A stretch of DNA of 24,277 bases from CAYZJV01 sp964482325 (GCA_964482325.1 CAYZXD010000034.1:1-24277); one strand, 5' to 3'. Positions 1 to 8,625 are shown, numbered from the stretch's first letter. Numbers and translations: made by a program. The notes: generated by a model from the letters alone, not told the origin.

Positions 1-399
1 TTTATTCATCCCTTTGAGATTTAACGAAACAATGGGAATGTCAGTATATCCGGCTTTATTCAGTGCTTTTCGCAACAGGTGAATATAGTTGCTTGCCCGG
101 CAACCGCCCCCGGTCTGAGTGATCGCTAATGCAACTCGCTTCAGGTCGTATTGACCGCTGTCGAGGGCATCGATCATCTGTCCGATTACTAACAGCGCGG
201 GATAACAGGTGTCATTGTGCACATACTTCAACCCTTTGCGTACTACCTGTGGTCCTTCGTTATCTAAAAGTTTTACCGTATATCCTTCATCTTTCAGGAC
301 ATGCACCAGGATTCTGAACTGAACTGAAGCCATATTCGGTGCAAGAATCGTATGTGTTGCTCGCATTTCCCGGGTGAAAGGTGGATCAAGTGCGCTCAT
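1..399 (-). CDS. 2-hydroxyacyl-CoA dehydratase-type subunit, partial (3' end outside window)
   Basis: I translated this frame by hand: 133 codons from ATG at 399 to the window edge with no stop. The peptide starts MSALDPPFTREMRATHTILA and contains VHNDTCYPALLVIGQ and a TQTGGGCRASNYIHLLRKAL block. These cysteine and glycine patterns are typical of the HgdB/COG3581-type domain of the 2-hydroxyglutaryl-CoA dehydratase superfamily. As I recall, in many Firmicutes this domain is fused to the C-terminus of the activase encoded just upstream; here it is a separate frame. Its start lies 14 bp inside the 3' end of the activase gene, in a different frame, with GGGAGG about 8 nt upstream, so translation is probably coupled. 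The family handles low-potential electron transfer through iron-sulfur clusters; the substrate cannot be told from sequence. Confidence 0.8.
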   Translation of the reverse strand, partial: MSALDPPFTREMRATHTILAPNMASVQFRILVHVLKDEGYTVKLLDNEGPQVVRKGLKYVHNDTCYPALLVIGQMIDALDSGQYDLKRVALAITQTGGGCRASNYIHLLRKALNKAGYTDIPIVSLNLKGMNK

Positions 400-3313
400 G
401 GCGAGGTCCTCCCTGTTCAATTGCAGCAAGGAGACTTCTGAATCTGATTCGTACGGCTCCAAGATTAGTAATCTCATCTATTTTGATCTGGGTATACATG
501 TCTTTCTGTGCCTCAAGAATATCGCGAGTCTCATCACTCGTGATGGCATCAACCCCACAGCCGAATGATACGAGCTGCACTAGATGCATATCCTTTTCCT
601 TAGCTATGATTCGAGCTGCATCGTATAGGCGTGCATGATAGGTCCACTGATTCAATACATGAAGGGGGGTGTAGTTATCGGAACCTGAGATGGCATCCTC
701 TGTGAGGACTGCTACGTGAAACCCGCTGAGCAACTTATCGATACCATGACTAACTTCCGGGTCCACATGATACGGACGTCCTGCAAGGACAATAATCTGC
801 TTCCCTTCAGCTCGGGCTGCCCGGATAATCTGTGATCCCTGTGCGTGTACCCGTTCAAGATACGCTTCGTGCGCCGCGTAGGCAGCATCAGTTGCTCTAC
901 GCACAAGTTTTGTCTCGAGTTTTCCCAAATACGGTTCGAGAATCTTGACCATTTTTTTGGGAAACTCTTTTCGGTGATGCAATCCGATATGAGCATTTAT
1001 GAATTGTATTGAACGTACCTGTTCCATATTTGCGGCAATCACTTCGGGGTAATAGGCAACAACCGGACAGTTAAAGTGATTTTCTCCGAGGCCTTCATCA
1101 AGGTTGTAGGTCATACATGGGTAGAAGATGGTCGTAATTCCACCGTCAAGAAGTGCCTGAATATGTCCATGCATCAGTTTTGCCGGGAAACAGATGGTAT
1201 CACTGGGAATCGTTGCCTGTCCCTGCAGATAGAGTTTACGGTTTGATTGCGGTGAGATGACGACCTGTTTTCCGAGTACGTTAAAAAAAGCTTTCCAGAA
1301 GTAGATGAGTTCATACATATTCAGCCCAAGCGGTATGCCGATTGCATCTTTTGGGGTTTCATCGGAAAGATAGATATTCAGTTGTTCCAGCTGTTCGAGT
1401 TTCCATGCATACAAGTTCAGCTCATCACTTGCCTGGCGGTGAGTAACTGGTCGTTCGCAACGATTTCCGCTGATATAGCGTTTGCCGTTGCTGAAGGTAT
1501 TGATCGTCAGACGGCAATGGTTGGTACATAATTTACAGGTGGTTACCTTCACGGTGTGGTCAAACAGGGCAAGAGCTTCTTTGGTTATGATGGAAGAGGT
1601 CTGTTTCTGCTGTGTTCTCGCATGCAAGGCAGCGCCATAGGCTCCCATAAGACCGGCGATGGTCGGTCTGACGACTTCACATCCGAGTTCCAATTCGAAG
1701 GCTCTGAGTACCGCATCATTGTAAAAGGTACCCCCTTGCACCACAATGTGAGATCCGAGACTCTCTGGGTTTGTTGCTCGAATGACCTTGTACAGAGCAT
1801 TCTTTACTACGCTCACGGAAAGACCGGCGCTGATATCTTCTACCGGAGCCCCCTCTTTCTGCGCCTGTTTTACCGATGAGTTCATAAATACCGTGCACCG
1901 GGATCCCAGGTCCACCGGGTGACGTGCGAAGAGCCCGAGGCGGGCAAACTCCTCAATCGGATATCCGAGTGCCTGGGCAAAGGTCTGTAAAAACGAACCG
2001 CACCCTGAAGAGCAGGCTTCATTGAGATAAATGCTGTCCACTGTTCCCTGGTGGACCTGAAAGCATTTGATGTCCTGGCCCCCGATATCGATAACGAATT
2101 CAACGTTCGGCATAAAATGACGTGCTGCGGTAAAGTGTGAAACAGTTTCCACCAATCCTTCATCGATGCCGAAGGCTTCTTTGATGATATCTTCTCCATA
2201 ACCCGTTACGGTACTTCCTTTGATGCAGAGGTCTGGATGATCGTGGTAGAGTCGTTCGAGGACGGCCTTCACGATCGGGACCGGATTTCCACTATTACTT
2301 TGATAGGTTGAATCAACAATATTCCCATCTTCGTCGATTGCCACCGTTTTTACGGTGGTAGATCCAGCATCAATTCCCAAAAATATACCGGTAGTCTGAT
2401 CATCAATCGTCCCGATAGGAACGGTTGCCCGCTGGTGCCGCTGAGAAAATTTCTCATACTCCTGTTCATCTGCAAAGAGCGGGGGCATGGAGACCACCGA
2501 ATCCTCAATTCGGTGAGTGCGCAGTTGTTCGATAGCATCCCGGAGATCGATGGTCGTAGTTGCACAGTATGCAGCACCAAGTGCTACATAGTACAATGAG
2601 TGTTCGGGACAGAGTCCTGCACTGTGGAGCGTTTCGTCAAAAGCTGCCCGCAGCTGGGACATAAACGTTAACGGGCCACCGAGATAGACTACCTGTCCTC
2701 TGATCGGACGCCCTTGAGCCAGCCCGGCAATGGTCTGGTTTACCACTGCCTGAAAAATACTCGCCGCAATATCACTTTTCCGTGCTCCCTGATTTAACAG
2801 CGGTTGAATATCTGATTTGGCAAAAACACCGCATCGGGAGGCTACCGTATAAGTTTTTTCTGCCTGAGCAGCAAGGGTATCCATCTGATCTGCAGAGATC
2901 TGAAGAAGCGAGGCCATCTGATCAATGAAAGCTCCGGTACCTCCAGCGCAGGAACCATTCATACGGACTTCCATTCCATGAGAAAGAAAGAGAATCTTTG
3001 CATCTTCTCCCCCGAGTTCAATGATCACATCAGTATCGGGAATGAGTCGTTTTGCTGCTACGCGAGTAGCATATACTTCTTGAATGAATGGTAGTGAACT
3101 CCGGTCAGCCATTCCCATTCCGGCAGATCCGCTGATCATCAATTTTGCTTCATTTCCCTTGAGCACAGAGGTTCGAATGTGCTCAAGCAGCTTAGCTGAC
3201 TGAGCAGTAATCTGAGATAAGTGTCGCTCATAATGTGAGTAAACAATCTGGTGGTTCTCATCAAGAACCACGCACTTTATCGTAGTGGACCCAACGTCCA
3301 GGCCAATGACCAA
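386..3313 (-). CDS. Double-headed 2-hydroxyacyl-CoA dehydratase activase (two BcrAD/BadFG ATPase domains plus DUF2229)
   Basis: 975 aa. Two ASKHA ATPase domains are visible. Domain 1 covers about residues 1-255, with the phosphate motif GLDVGSTTIK, ELGGEDAK, and cysteines 122 and 161. Domain 2 covers about 310-565, with GIDAGSTTVK, DIGGQDIK, and cysteines 434 and 473. In both domains the cysteines are 39 residues apart, the spacing of the cluster ligands in the HgdC activator (Cys127/Cys166 in Acidaminococcus). A cysteine-rich stretch follows (C593, C596, C600, C619), then a DUF2229-like region to the C-terminus with further cysteines (C708, C733, C749, C919). The start is TTG; GGGGG lies 7 nt upstream and the ATPase motif begins at residue 3. 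Proteins of this family use ATP to drive electrons onto a dehydratase or reductase partner, presumably the overlapping downstream gene. Specific substrate unknown. Confidence 0.9.
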   Translation of the reverse strand: MVIGLDVGSTTIKCVVLDENHQIVYSHYERHLSQITAQSAKLLEHIRTSVLKGNEAKLMISGSAGMGMADRSSLPFIQEVYATRVAAKRLIPDTDVIIELGGEDAKILFLSHGMEVRMNGSCAGGTGAFIDQMASLLQISADQMDTLAAQAEKTYTVASRCGVFAKSDIQPLLNQGARKSDIAASIFQAVVNQTIAGLAQGRPIRGQVVYLGGPLTFMSQLRAAFDETLHSAGLCPEHSLYYVALGAAYCATTTIDLRDAIEQLRTHRIEDSVVSMPPLFADEQEYEKFSQRHQRATVPIGTIDDQTTGIFLGIDAGSTTVKTVAIDEDGNIVDSTYQSNSGNPVPIVKAVLERLYHDHPDLCIKGSTVTGYGEDIIKEAFGIDEGLVETVSHFTAARHFMPNVEFVIDIGGQDIKCFQVHQGTVDSIYLNEACSSGCGSFLQTFAQALGYPIEEFARLGLFARHPVDLGSRCTVFMNSSVKQAQKEGAPVEDISAGLSVSVVKNALYKVIRATNPESLGSHIVVQGGTFYNDAVLRAFELELGCEVVRPTIAGLMGAYGAALHARTQQKQTSSIITKEALALFDHTVKVTTCKLCTNHCRLTINTFSNGKRYISGNRCERPVTHRQASDELNLYAWKLEQLEQLNIYLSDETPKDAIGIPLGLNMYELIYFWKAFFNVLGKQVVISPQSNRKLYLQGQATIPSDTICFPAKLMHGHIQALLDGGITTIFYPCMTYNLDEGLGENHFNCPVVAYYPEVIAANMEQVRSIQFINAHIGLHHRKEFPKKMVKILEPYLGKLETKLVRRATDAAYAAHEAYLERVHAQGSQIIRAARAEGKQIIVLAGRPYHVDPEVSHGIDKLLSGFHVAVLTEDAISGSDNYTPLHVLNQWTYHARLYDAARIIAKEKDMHLVQLVSFGCGVDAITSDETRDILEAQKDMYTQIKIDEITNLGAVRIRFRSLLAAIEQGGPRHERT

Positions 3314-3341
3314 CGCAAAACCCCCATGGAAACTTCTTACA

Positions 3342-3370
3342 ATTCTATCGGTGAAGGCAGAGTTTGCCTA
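3342..3370 (-). promoter_or_regulatory. Candidate sigma-70 promoter for the activase gene
   Basis: On the minus strand TAGGCA (3370-3365), a 17-nt spacer and TAGAAT (3347-3342) lie in the 63-nt gap between the ABC gene stop and the TTG start. TAGAAT is the same -10 hexamer seen before pspF and rsmI. The -35 matches the consensus at only four of six positions. Read-through from the ABC operon is an alternative. Confidence 0.4.
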
Positions 3371-3376
3371 GATGCT

Positions 3377-5230
3377 CTACGCAGTATGTTCAAATTGTGC
3401 ACGATAGAGGTCAGCATAAAATCCTTTCATGGCAAGCAGTTCAGCGTGAGTTCCCTGCTCAACGATGTCTCCGTGGTTCATTACCAGAATGATATCAGCA
3501 TTTCGAATCGTGGAGAGCCGATGTGCAATGATAAAACTTGTCCTTTTCGCCATGAGGTGATCCATGGCTTCCTGGATGAGAATTTCGGTACGGGTATCTA
3601 CGGAACTGGTTGCCTCATCGAGAATGAGAAGACTGGGATCTGCAAGGATTGCCCGTGCAATAGTGATCAGCTGGCGTTGGCCTTGACTGATGTTCGATGA
3701 TTCTTCGTTGATGACCATATCGTATCCGTCAGCAAGGGTGTGGATGAAGTGATCAATGCGCGCTGCCTTTGCGGCAGCTTCCACTTCGGTATCCGTTGCA
3801 TCACGTTTCCCGTATCGAATATTTTCTCGAATGGTACCGTTGAACAGCCATGCATCCTGCAATACCATACCGAAGTGACTTCTCAGGTCATCGCGATCGA
3901 GTTGAGCGATATCCTGTCCATCGATGTGGATAGATCCTCCATCAAGCTCATAGAAGCGCATCAGCAACTTCACCATGGTGGTTTTCCCTGCTCCGGTAGG
4001 GCCGACGATTGCCACCTTCATACCCGGCATAATATGGGCGCTGAAGTCTTTGATAACCGGCTGGTCAGGGTCATATCCGAAATGCACATGGGAGAATGCT
4101 ACTTCCCCTCTGAATCGACCGAGCGTACATGCACTGCTCGTGTTCGATTCCTCTTTCCCATCCAAAAATTCAAATACCCGTTCCGCTGCAGCAGCAGTCG
4201 ACTGGAGCATGTTGGTTACCTGAGCTACCTGGGTAATCGGCTGAGTGAAGTTGCGAATATATTGGATAAAGGCCTGAATATCACCGACTGCAATGGTCTG
4301 ATTGATGGCAAGAGCTCCCCCCAGCAATGCAATAGCCACATAACCGAGATCCCCAATTCCATGCATGACGGGCATCATGAGGCCACTGAGAAACTGAGAT
4401 TTCCAGGCCGACTCATACAGCTGTTCATTGGTGGTGTTGAACGTATCGATTACCGATGATTCGGCACAGAAAGCTTTGACGACGGTATGTCCACTGTAGA
4501 TTTCTTCTACCTGTCCATTAATTTCACCAAGGGATCGCTGTTGTGCTATGAAGTATTGCTGACTTCTTTTCACTACCTTTGTAATAAATACTGCTGAGAG
4601 TGGGAGGATGATCAGGGTCACTGCGGTCATCAATACACTGATGGAGAGCATCATAATAAGTACTCCGAGCATAGTTGCTGCGGCAGTAATTACCTGAATG
4701 AGTCCCTGATTGAGATTCTGACTAAGGGTGTCGATATCATTAGTCACCCGAGAGAGGATTTCCCCATGCGTGGTGGTATCGAAACTCCGCATCGGCATGC
4801 GATGAATTTTATCGGTCACTTCTTTTCGTAATGCCTGTGACAATCGCTGGGTGATGGTGCTCATGATGTATCCTTGTCCGAACACGAAGAGCGCACTGGA
4901 GACGTAGAGGATTATCAAGGTGATAAGCAGATTTCGTACCCGGGAGAAGTCAATACCTGCATCGCCGCGAAGATGTCCGGTAATACCTTCAAAAATAACG
5001 GTGGTTGCATTGCCGAGAATTCGTGGTCCTAAGATAGTGAAGGTGGTTCCCATGAGTGCAAAAACCAGAACGATAATAATTGCGGGGAGTGATGGTCGTA
5101 ACCGCTTGGCTAGACGTTTTGCAGCACGCGAAAAATGCTTTGGCTTTTCAGCCGGGAGATGCATCCCGTGACGGGGACCACCGGGACGCATTGGCACACC
5201 TTGTTGTGGTTTTTCTGGGCTCTTACTCAT
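3377..5230 (-). CDS. ABC exporter half-transporter, catalytic partner (LmrD/BmrD/YfiC-like)
   Basis: 617 aa with a Pro- and basic-rich cytosolic N-terminus, about six membrane segments between residues 50 and 330, and a C-terminal nucleotide-binding domain. Visible motifs are Walker A GPTGAGKT (410-417), Q-loop Q458, signature ISQGQ (514-518), Walker B LLILDEA with catalytic Glu539, and switch His570. Walker B and the switch histidine are canonical but the signature is SQGQ, not SGGQ. That is the pattern of the consensus-site subunit in heterodimeric exporters. Its ATG overlaps the stop of the upstream partner gene by 8 bp (ATGAGTAA), and AGGAG lies 10 nt before the start, inside the partner gene. 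It should work with that partner at the inner membrane to export drugs or lipids; the substrate is unknown. Confidence 0.92.
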   Translation of the reverse strand: MSKSPEKPQQGVPMRPGGPRHGMHLPAEKPKHFSRAAKRLAKRLRPSLPAIIIVLVFALMGTTFTILGPRILGNATTVIFEGITGHLRGDAGIDFSRVRNLLITLIILYVSSALFVFGQGYIMSTITQRLSQALRKEVTDKIHRMPMRSFDTTTHGEILSRVTNDIDTLSQNLNQGLIQVITAAATMLGVLIMMLSISVLMTAVTLIILPLSAVFITKVVKRSQQYFIAQQRSLGEINGQVEEIYSGHTVVKAFCAESSVIDTFNTTNEQLYESAWKSQFLSGLMMPVMHGIGDLGYVAIALLGGALAINQTIAVGDIQAFIQYIRNFTQPITQVAQVTNMLQSTAAAAERVFEFLDGKEESNTSSACTLGRFRGEVAFSHVHFGYDPDQPVIKDFSAHIMPGMKVAIVGPTGAGKTTMVKLLMRFYELDGGSIHIDGQDIAQLDRDDLRSHFGMVLQDAWLFNGTIRENIRYGKRDATDTEVEAAAKAARIDHFIHTLADGYDMVINEESSNISQGQRQLITIARAILADPSLLILDEATSSVDTRTEILIQEAMDHLMAKRTSFIIAHRLSTIRNADIILVMNHGDIVEQGTHAELLAMKGFYADLYRAQFEHTA

Positions 5231-7253
5231 ATTGTTTCAGCTCCTGAGGCGACAGTTGAGACTGGGCAATCTGTTGATACACACCGCAGTGCTGCATAAG
5301 CTTTTGATGCGTACCCTGTCCGACGATGTGGCCTTCATCAAGGACTACGATCGTATCGGCATGTAAAATACTGCTGATTCTCTGCGCGACAATAATTACA
5401 GTTGTTTCAGATACTGCTTCATGCAACTGTTGTCTGAGTTTCTGCTCTGTGCGGTAGTCAAGGGCAGAGAAACTATCATCAAACAGTAAAATTTTTGGAT
5501 TCCCGGCAAGGGCTCGAGCTATGGACAGTCGTTGTCGTTGGCCTCCTGATACGTTCCCTCCTCCCTGACTGATCGGTGCTTGCAGACCCTCTGGTTTTTC
5601 AGCGATGAAGGCACTTGCCTGTGCAATGGTGGCAGCTGATGCCATCTGCTCTTCTGATACGGATCGGTCTCCGAAGGCAATATTCGATGCAATGGTGCCG
5701 CTGAATAATCTTCCCTGCTGTGGTACATACCCGATTACCGATCGTAATTCTTTTATGTCGCGGTCGCGGATATCGTGCTCACCGATCTTAATCGAACCGG
5801 AAGAGACATCGGAAAAACGGGGAATGAGATTGAGCAGCGTTGATTTGCCACTTCCCGTACTTCCAATAATTGCGGTAGTGGTTCCCTGTTTGGCAGTAAA
5901 GGAGATATCACAAAGGGCCGGAATGTCGGCTTTCGGGTAGTAGAAGGAGACCTGATGAAAGGTGATAGTTGCCGATTCGACAGGGTTAAATGGAATCGGG
6001 GTATCGCTATTGTGCAGGGTGATCTCTGTATCAAGGATTTCCTTGATCCGGGTAGCGGACACCGATGCACGGGGGAGCATAATAGTAAGCATGGTAAGCA
6101 TGAGAAAAGACATGATGATCAACATGGTGTATTGGATGAATGCCATCATGTCACCGACTTGCATATTGCCCTGCTGTACGTTGATTCCTCCACGATACAC
6201 GATGAGTACCGTGGTGAGATTCATGATCAGCATCATGGCGGGCATCATTGCCGACATGGCACGGTTTACGAACAGGGTGGTTTTTGTAAGCGCCTCATTA
6301 GCCTGGTCGAACCGTTTCATTTCATGCTCTTTGGCGGTAAAAGCCCGAATTACCGGTAAGCCGGTGAGCGTTTCCCGGACGATCCGATTGACATTGTCTA
6401 TGAGTGTCTGAAGTTTTCTGAATCGCGGCATGGCGAGGGTAAACATACTTATGACCACTGAAAAAATAGCGATAATCGCCAATCCGATAATCCAGGTCAT
6501 AGAGCTGTTCGTGGTGAGTACTCGGAAGAGCCCTCCTAAGGCCATCAGGGGAGCAAATATCACCACACGAAGAATCATGACCGATGATTGCTGAATCTGC
6601 TGAATATCATTGGTACTTCGCGTCACGAGGGAGGCTGTGGAGAACTGATTCATCTCTCGCTGATGAAAAGATACCGTTTTGGCAAATACATCCGCTCGAA
6701 GGCGTTTACCCAAATCTGCTGCGATACGGGAGGCAAAGAATGCAACGAGGATAGATGCGGCAACAGAGAGGAAAGAGATACCGATCATGGCAAGCCCTGT
6801 GGTTCCGATGTATCGCATTTGCCGTGCATTGAGATTAATGCCGAGTTCTTTTTGATCTTGACGGATCTGATCAAGTGCTGCCTGGCGTTTCAGGCTCTCC
6901 GGGGCCTGCTGTCCATCACTGCCCATGCCTATTGCAGAAAGAGCTTGAAGGAACACCGTTTCAAGGTCGTTTTGTGGGGAATCGAGCACAAAAGTGTCAT
7001 TCCTGAAGGTATAAATGTCATCAAGTAATTTCTGATCAGTAGCGGAGCTCTCCTCTTTGACCTGATTGAATAGGGGTACGCTGATCACTGTGGGAGTTAC
7101 CGAATCGAGCCCTCCCTGCTGGATTCCCACGTTCACAATATGTGCAGTGAAGTAGGGGAGCGTAAGATCAGCTATCACCTTGATGATCAAGAGAAAGACA
7201 ACCAGGGTCAGAGCTTTCCAGGATGATTTAAGGTATCGAAGTATCATTGACAT
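5223..7253 (-). CDS. ABC exporter half-transporter with degenerate ATP site (LmrC/BmrC/YfiB-like)
   Basis: 676 aa. Membrane segments lie at about residues 13-35, 150-175, 228-270 and 333-395. The nucleotide-binding domain has Walker A GSTGSGKS (464-471), Q512, canonical signature NVSGGQ (567-572) and Walker B ILLFDDS. Asp593 sits where the catalytic Glu is expected and Gln624 replaces the switch His (VAQRISS). Both changes are typical of the degenerate half of heterodimeric ABC exporters. Between the first two membrane segments is a polar insertion of about 100 residues (roughly 45-145), predicted to be extracytoplasmic, which makes the protein about 100 residues longer than usual. It starts 10 bp inside the end of the MarR gene and overlaps the next ABC gene by 8 bp, so the three genes form one operon. 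Confidence 0.92.
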   Translation of the reverse strand: MSMILRYLKSSWKALTLVVFLLIIKVIADLTLPYFTAHIVNVGIQQGGLDSVTPTVISVPLFNQVKEESSATDQKLLDDIYTFRNDTFVLDSPQNDLETVFLQALSAIGMGSDGQQAPESLKRQAALDQIRQDQKELGINLNARQMRYIGTTGLAMIGISFLSVAASILVAFFASRIAADLGKRLRADVFAKTVSFHQREMNQFSTASLVTRSTNDIQQIQQSSVMILRVVIFAPLMALGGLFRVLTTNSSMTWIIGLAIIAIFSVVISMFTLAMPRFRKLQTLIDNVNRIVRETLTGLPVIRAFTAKEHEMKRFDQANEALTKTTLFVNRAMSAMMPAMMLIMNLTTVLIVYRGGINVQQGNMQVGDMMAFIQYTMLIIMSFLMLTMLTIMLPRASVSATRIKEILDTEITLHNSDTPIPFNPVESATITFHQVSFYYPKADIPALCDISFTAKQGTTTAIIGSTGSGKSTLLNLIPRFSDVSSGSIKIGEHDIRDRDIKELRSVIGYVPQQGRLFSGTIASNIAFGDRSVSEEQMASAATIAQASAFIAEKPEGLQAPISQGGGNVSGGQRQRLSIARALAGNPKILLFDDSFSALDYRTEQKLRQQLHEAVSETTVIIVAQRISSILHADTIVVLDEGHIVGQGTHQKLMQHCGVYQQIAQSQLSPQELKQYE

Positions 7254-7690
7254 GAGAGAACCTGCTTTAAATTATCTCTGATACGCACAGCAAAAGAGTC
7301 AAAAAGCCGGCGTTCTTCCTCGGTGAATGATGAAAAGGTTTCCTGCTCTATCTGCACGAAACGGAGAGCAGCTTCTGACAGCACTTCCCGACCCCTTTCA
7401 CTGATATAAATGCGGTGTATTCTCCCATCACGGGTATCTTTCTTCCGGCTGATCAATCCGGCTTTCCTGAGGCGTCCAATCATGACCGTGAGTGTTGACG
7501 GTTTGATCATGAGGTGCTGCGCCAATTCGGATTGGCTGAGACCGTCAGCGTGTGCAGTAAGACTGAGCAGATGGAATTGGCTGGGATGCAGATTGAGTGA
7601 ACTGAGCAGTTCATGTCCTCTGACAAAACGCAGCCGGGTGATTTGAGTAAGAATCGGGATATCGGAAGATGGACAGTGAATTGGGTGCAC
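7244..7690 (-). CDS. MarR-family transcriptional regulator
   Basis: 148 aa. A winged helix-turn-helix is visible at about residues 45-105: SQSELAQHLMIKPSTLTVMIGRLRKAGL is followed by the wing KKDTRDGRIHRIYIS, a typical MarR signature with the RDGR hairpin. Flanking helices should form the dimer interface. The start is GTG at 7690 with AGAGGT 7 nt upstream. It is the first gene of an operon with two overlapping ABC exporter genes, an arrangement in which MarR proteins usually repress the operon and release DNA on binding a transported toxic compound. A palindrome next to its promoter is the likely operator. The ligand cannot be predicted. Confidence 0.93.
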   Translation of the reverse strand: MHPIHCPSSDIPILTQITRLRFVRGHELLSSLNLHPSQFHLLSLTAHADGLSQSELAQHLMIKPSTLTVMIGRLRKAGLISRKKDTRDGRIHRIYISERGREVLSEAALRFVQIEQETFSSFTEEERRLFDSFAVRIRDNLKQVLSCQ

Positions 7691-7703
7691 AAAAGACCTC
7701 TTT

Positions 7704-7723
7704 TTAGTTAGCTAGCTAAGTAA
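7704..7723. promoter_or_regulatory. Probable MarR operator palindrome
   Basis: The core TTAGCTAGCTAA (7708-7719) is a perfect 12-bp palindrome. Extended to 20 bp it has one mismatched pair (7707/7720). It directly follows and partly overlaps the -10 hexamer on the minus strand, so it covers the expected transcription start. Binding by the MarR protein encoded 14 bp away is inference. Confidence 0.65.
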
Positions 7724-7748
7724 TACTACAAAGCAACTCCCCCGTCAA
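7720..7748 (-). promoter_or_regulatory. Sigma-70-type promoter of the marR-ABC-ABC operon
   Basis: On the minus strand TTGACG (7748-7743), a 17-nt spacer and TATTAC (7725-7720) match the consensus at five and four of six positions. Transcription would start within the palindrome at 7704-7723. The -35 box sits in the loop of a GC-rich hairpin (7739-7754). Confidence 0.55.
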
Positions 7749-7754
7749 CGGGGG
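7739..7754 (-). terminator. GC-rich hairpin at the end of the psp operon, weak terminator candidate
   Basis: CCCCCG-TTGA-CGGGGG forms a perfect 6-bp GC stem with a 4-nt loop, 17 nt after the stop of the toast-rack gene. No T-tract follows (AGTTGCTTTG), so it is not a standard intrinsic terminator. It could slow read-through from the psp operon into marR. Confidence 0.3.
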
Positions 7755-7770
7755 ATCTGAACAAATGCCC

Positions 7771-8625
7771 TTATTGTGTGAGACGGATGGCACCACTTGT
7801 TGTTGTGAGCGTAAGCTGCTGATTATGAGATCCTAAGAGCAGCTTCTGGGATTTATCTTGTTTAGAGATCATCTGTGCCTGCGGGACATCAATATGTGTC
7901 GCTCCGCTGATGGTTGCTGTTTCGATGATCCCTGAAAAGGATGGGGCAAGAGCGATGTTGATTGCTCCCGATATCGATTGCAAATAGGCATCCTGTGCCG
8001 AAAGCTGATGTGTGGAACAAGAGCCCGATACAGATACCAGTTGGAAAGAACCGTCAGTTGCATCGATGGTATTAAGCTGAATCTTTCCCGATATGGTATT
8101 GATGGTGATATCTGCTGAGCTGATGATATCACCGGAAACTGCTCCTGATACGGTGTTGAGTGCAATTGCCGTTTTCCCTGAGAGCTTTGGAAACGAAATA
8201 GCTGCAGATACTGAGTCGATGCTGATACGATCTGCCCTGATATCCACTTCACTTTCAACTGCACCGCTTACGGATGCAATAGCCATTTCATTCAGTTGAT
8301 GATCTTCTGGCAGGGTGATAATCAACCGAGGCTGCTTGAGAGAAAGCGGGGATAGTGCGAAGCGATCCCGTTTCTTGACCTGGACTGCTATCGCATCATT
8401 ACTTTCGCTTACGGTCAGATGATAGTCTCTCTGCAGTGCATCAAGTTCTACGACCATTCGGTTTTTTCGTGTTCCTTTTCTGATGGTCACTTCCGGTACA
8501 TCACTGGAAATAGCAAGGGAGGTTCCCTCACCTATGGTATAGATTTCGCGCTCAGTATTTCCTCCTGCCGAAATGGTGAGGACCACCATCGTCAGGAGGA
8601 TACCGATCGCCAGTTTCCGTTTCAT
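7771..8625 (-). CDS. Exported toast-rack (DUF4097-type) protein of the phage-shock operon
   Basis: 284 aa. An N-terminal signal peptide is visible (MKRK, hydrophobic core, cleavage near ISA-GG at about residue 20). There is no lipobox Cys and no C-terminal membrane segment, so the product should be soluble in the periplasm or outside the cell. From residue 118 a short motif [ST]-[VI]-S-[GA] recurs at 118, 138, 158, 177, 198, 217, 238 and 275, about every 20 residues, as in the beta-solenoid-like DUF4097/DUF2807 toast-rack fold. It is the last gene of the pspA-pspB-pspC operon and overlaps pspC by ATGA. Toast-rack domains are known partners or fusions of PspC/LiaF-type proteins in Lia and Psp envelope-stress systems. 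A sensing or scaffold role outside the inner membrane is inferred. Confidence 0.8.
   Translation of the reverse strand: MKRKLAIGILLTMVVLTISAGGNTEREIYTIGEGTSLAISSDVPEVTIRKGTRKNRMVVELDALQRDYHLTVSESNDAIAVQVKKRDRFALSPLSLKQPRLIITLPEDHQLNEMAIASVSGAVESEVDIRADRISIDSVSAAISFPKLSGKTAIALNTVSGAVSGDIISSADITINTISGKIQLNTIDATDGSFQLVSVSGSCSTHQLSAQDAYLQSISGAINIALAPSFSGIIETATISGATHIDVPQAQMISKQDKSQKLLLGSHNQQLTLTTTSGAIRLTQ

Noticed and set aside
3740..4459. A 239-codon plus-strand open frame.
   Set aside because: It is antisense to the strongly supported ABC exporter gene, and its sequence resembles no known protein.
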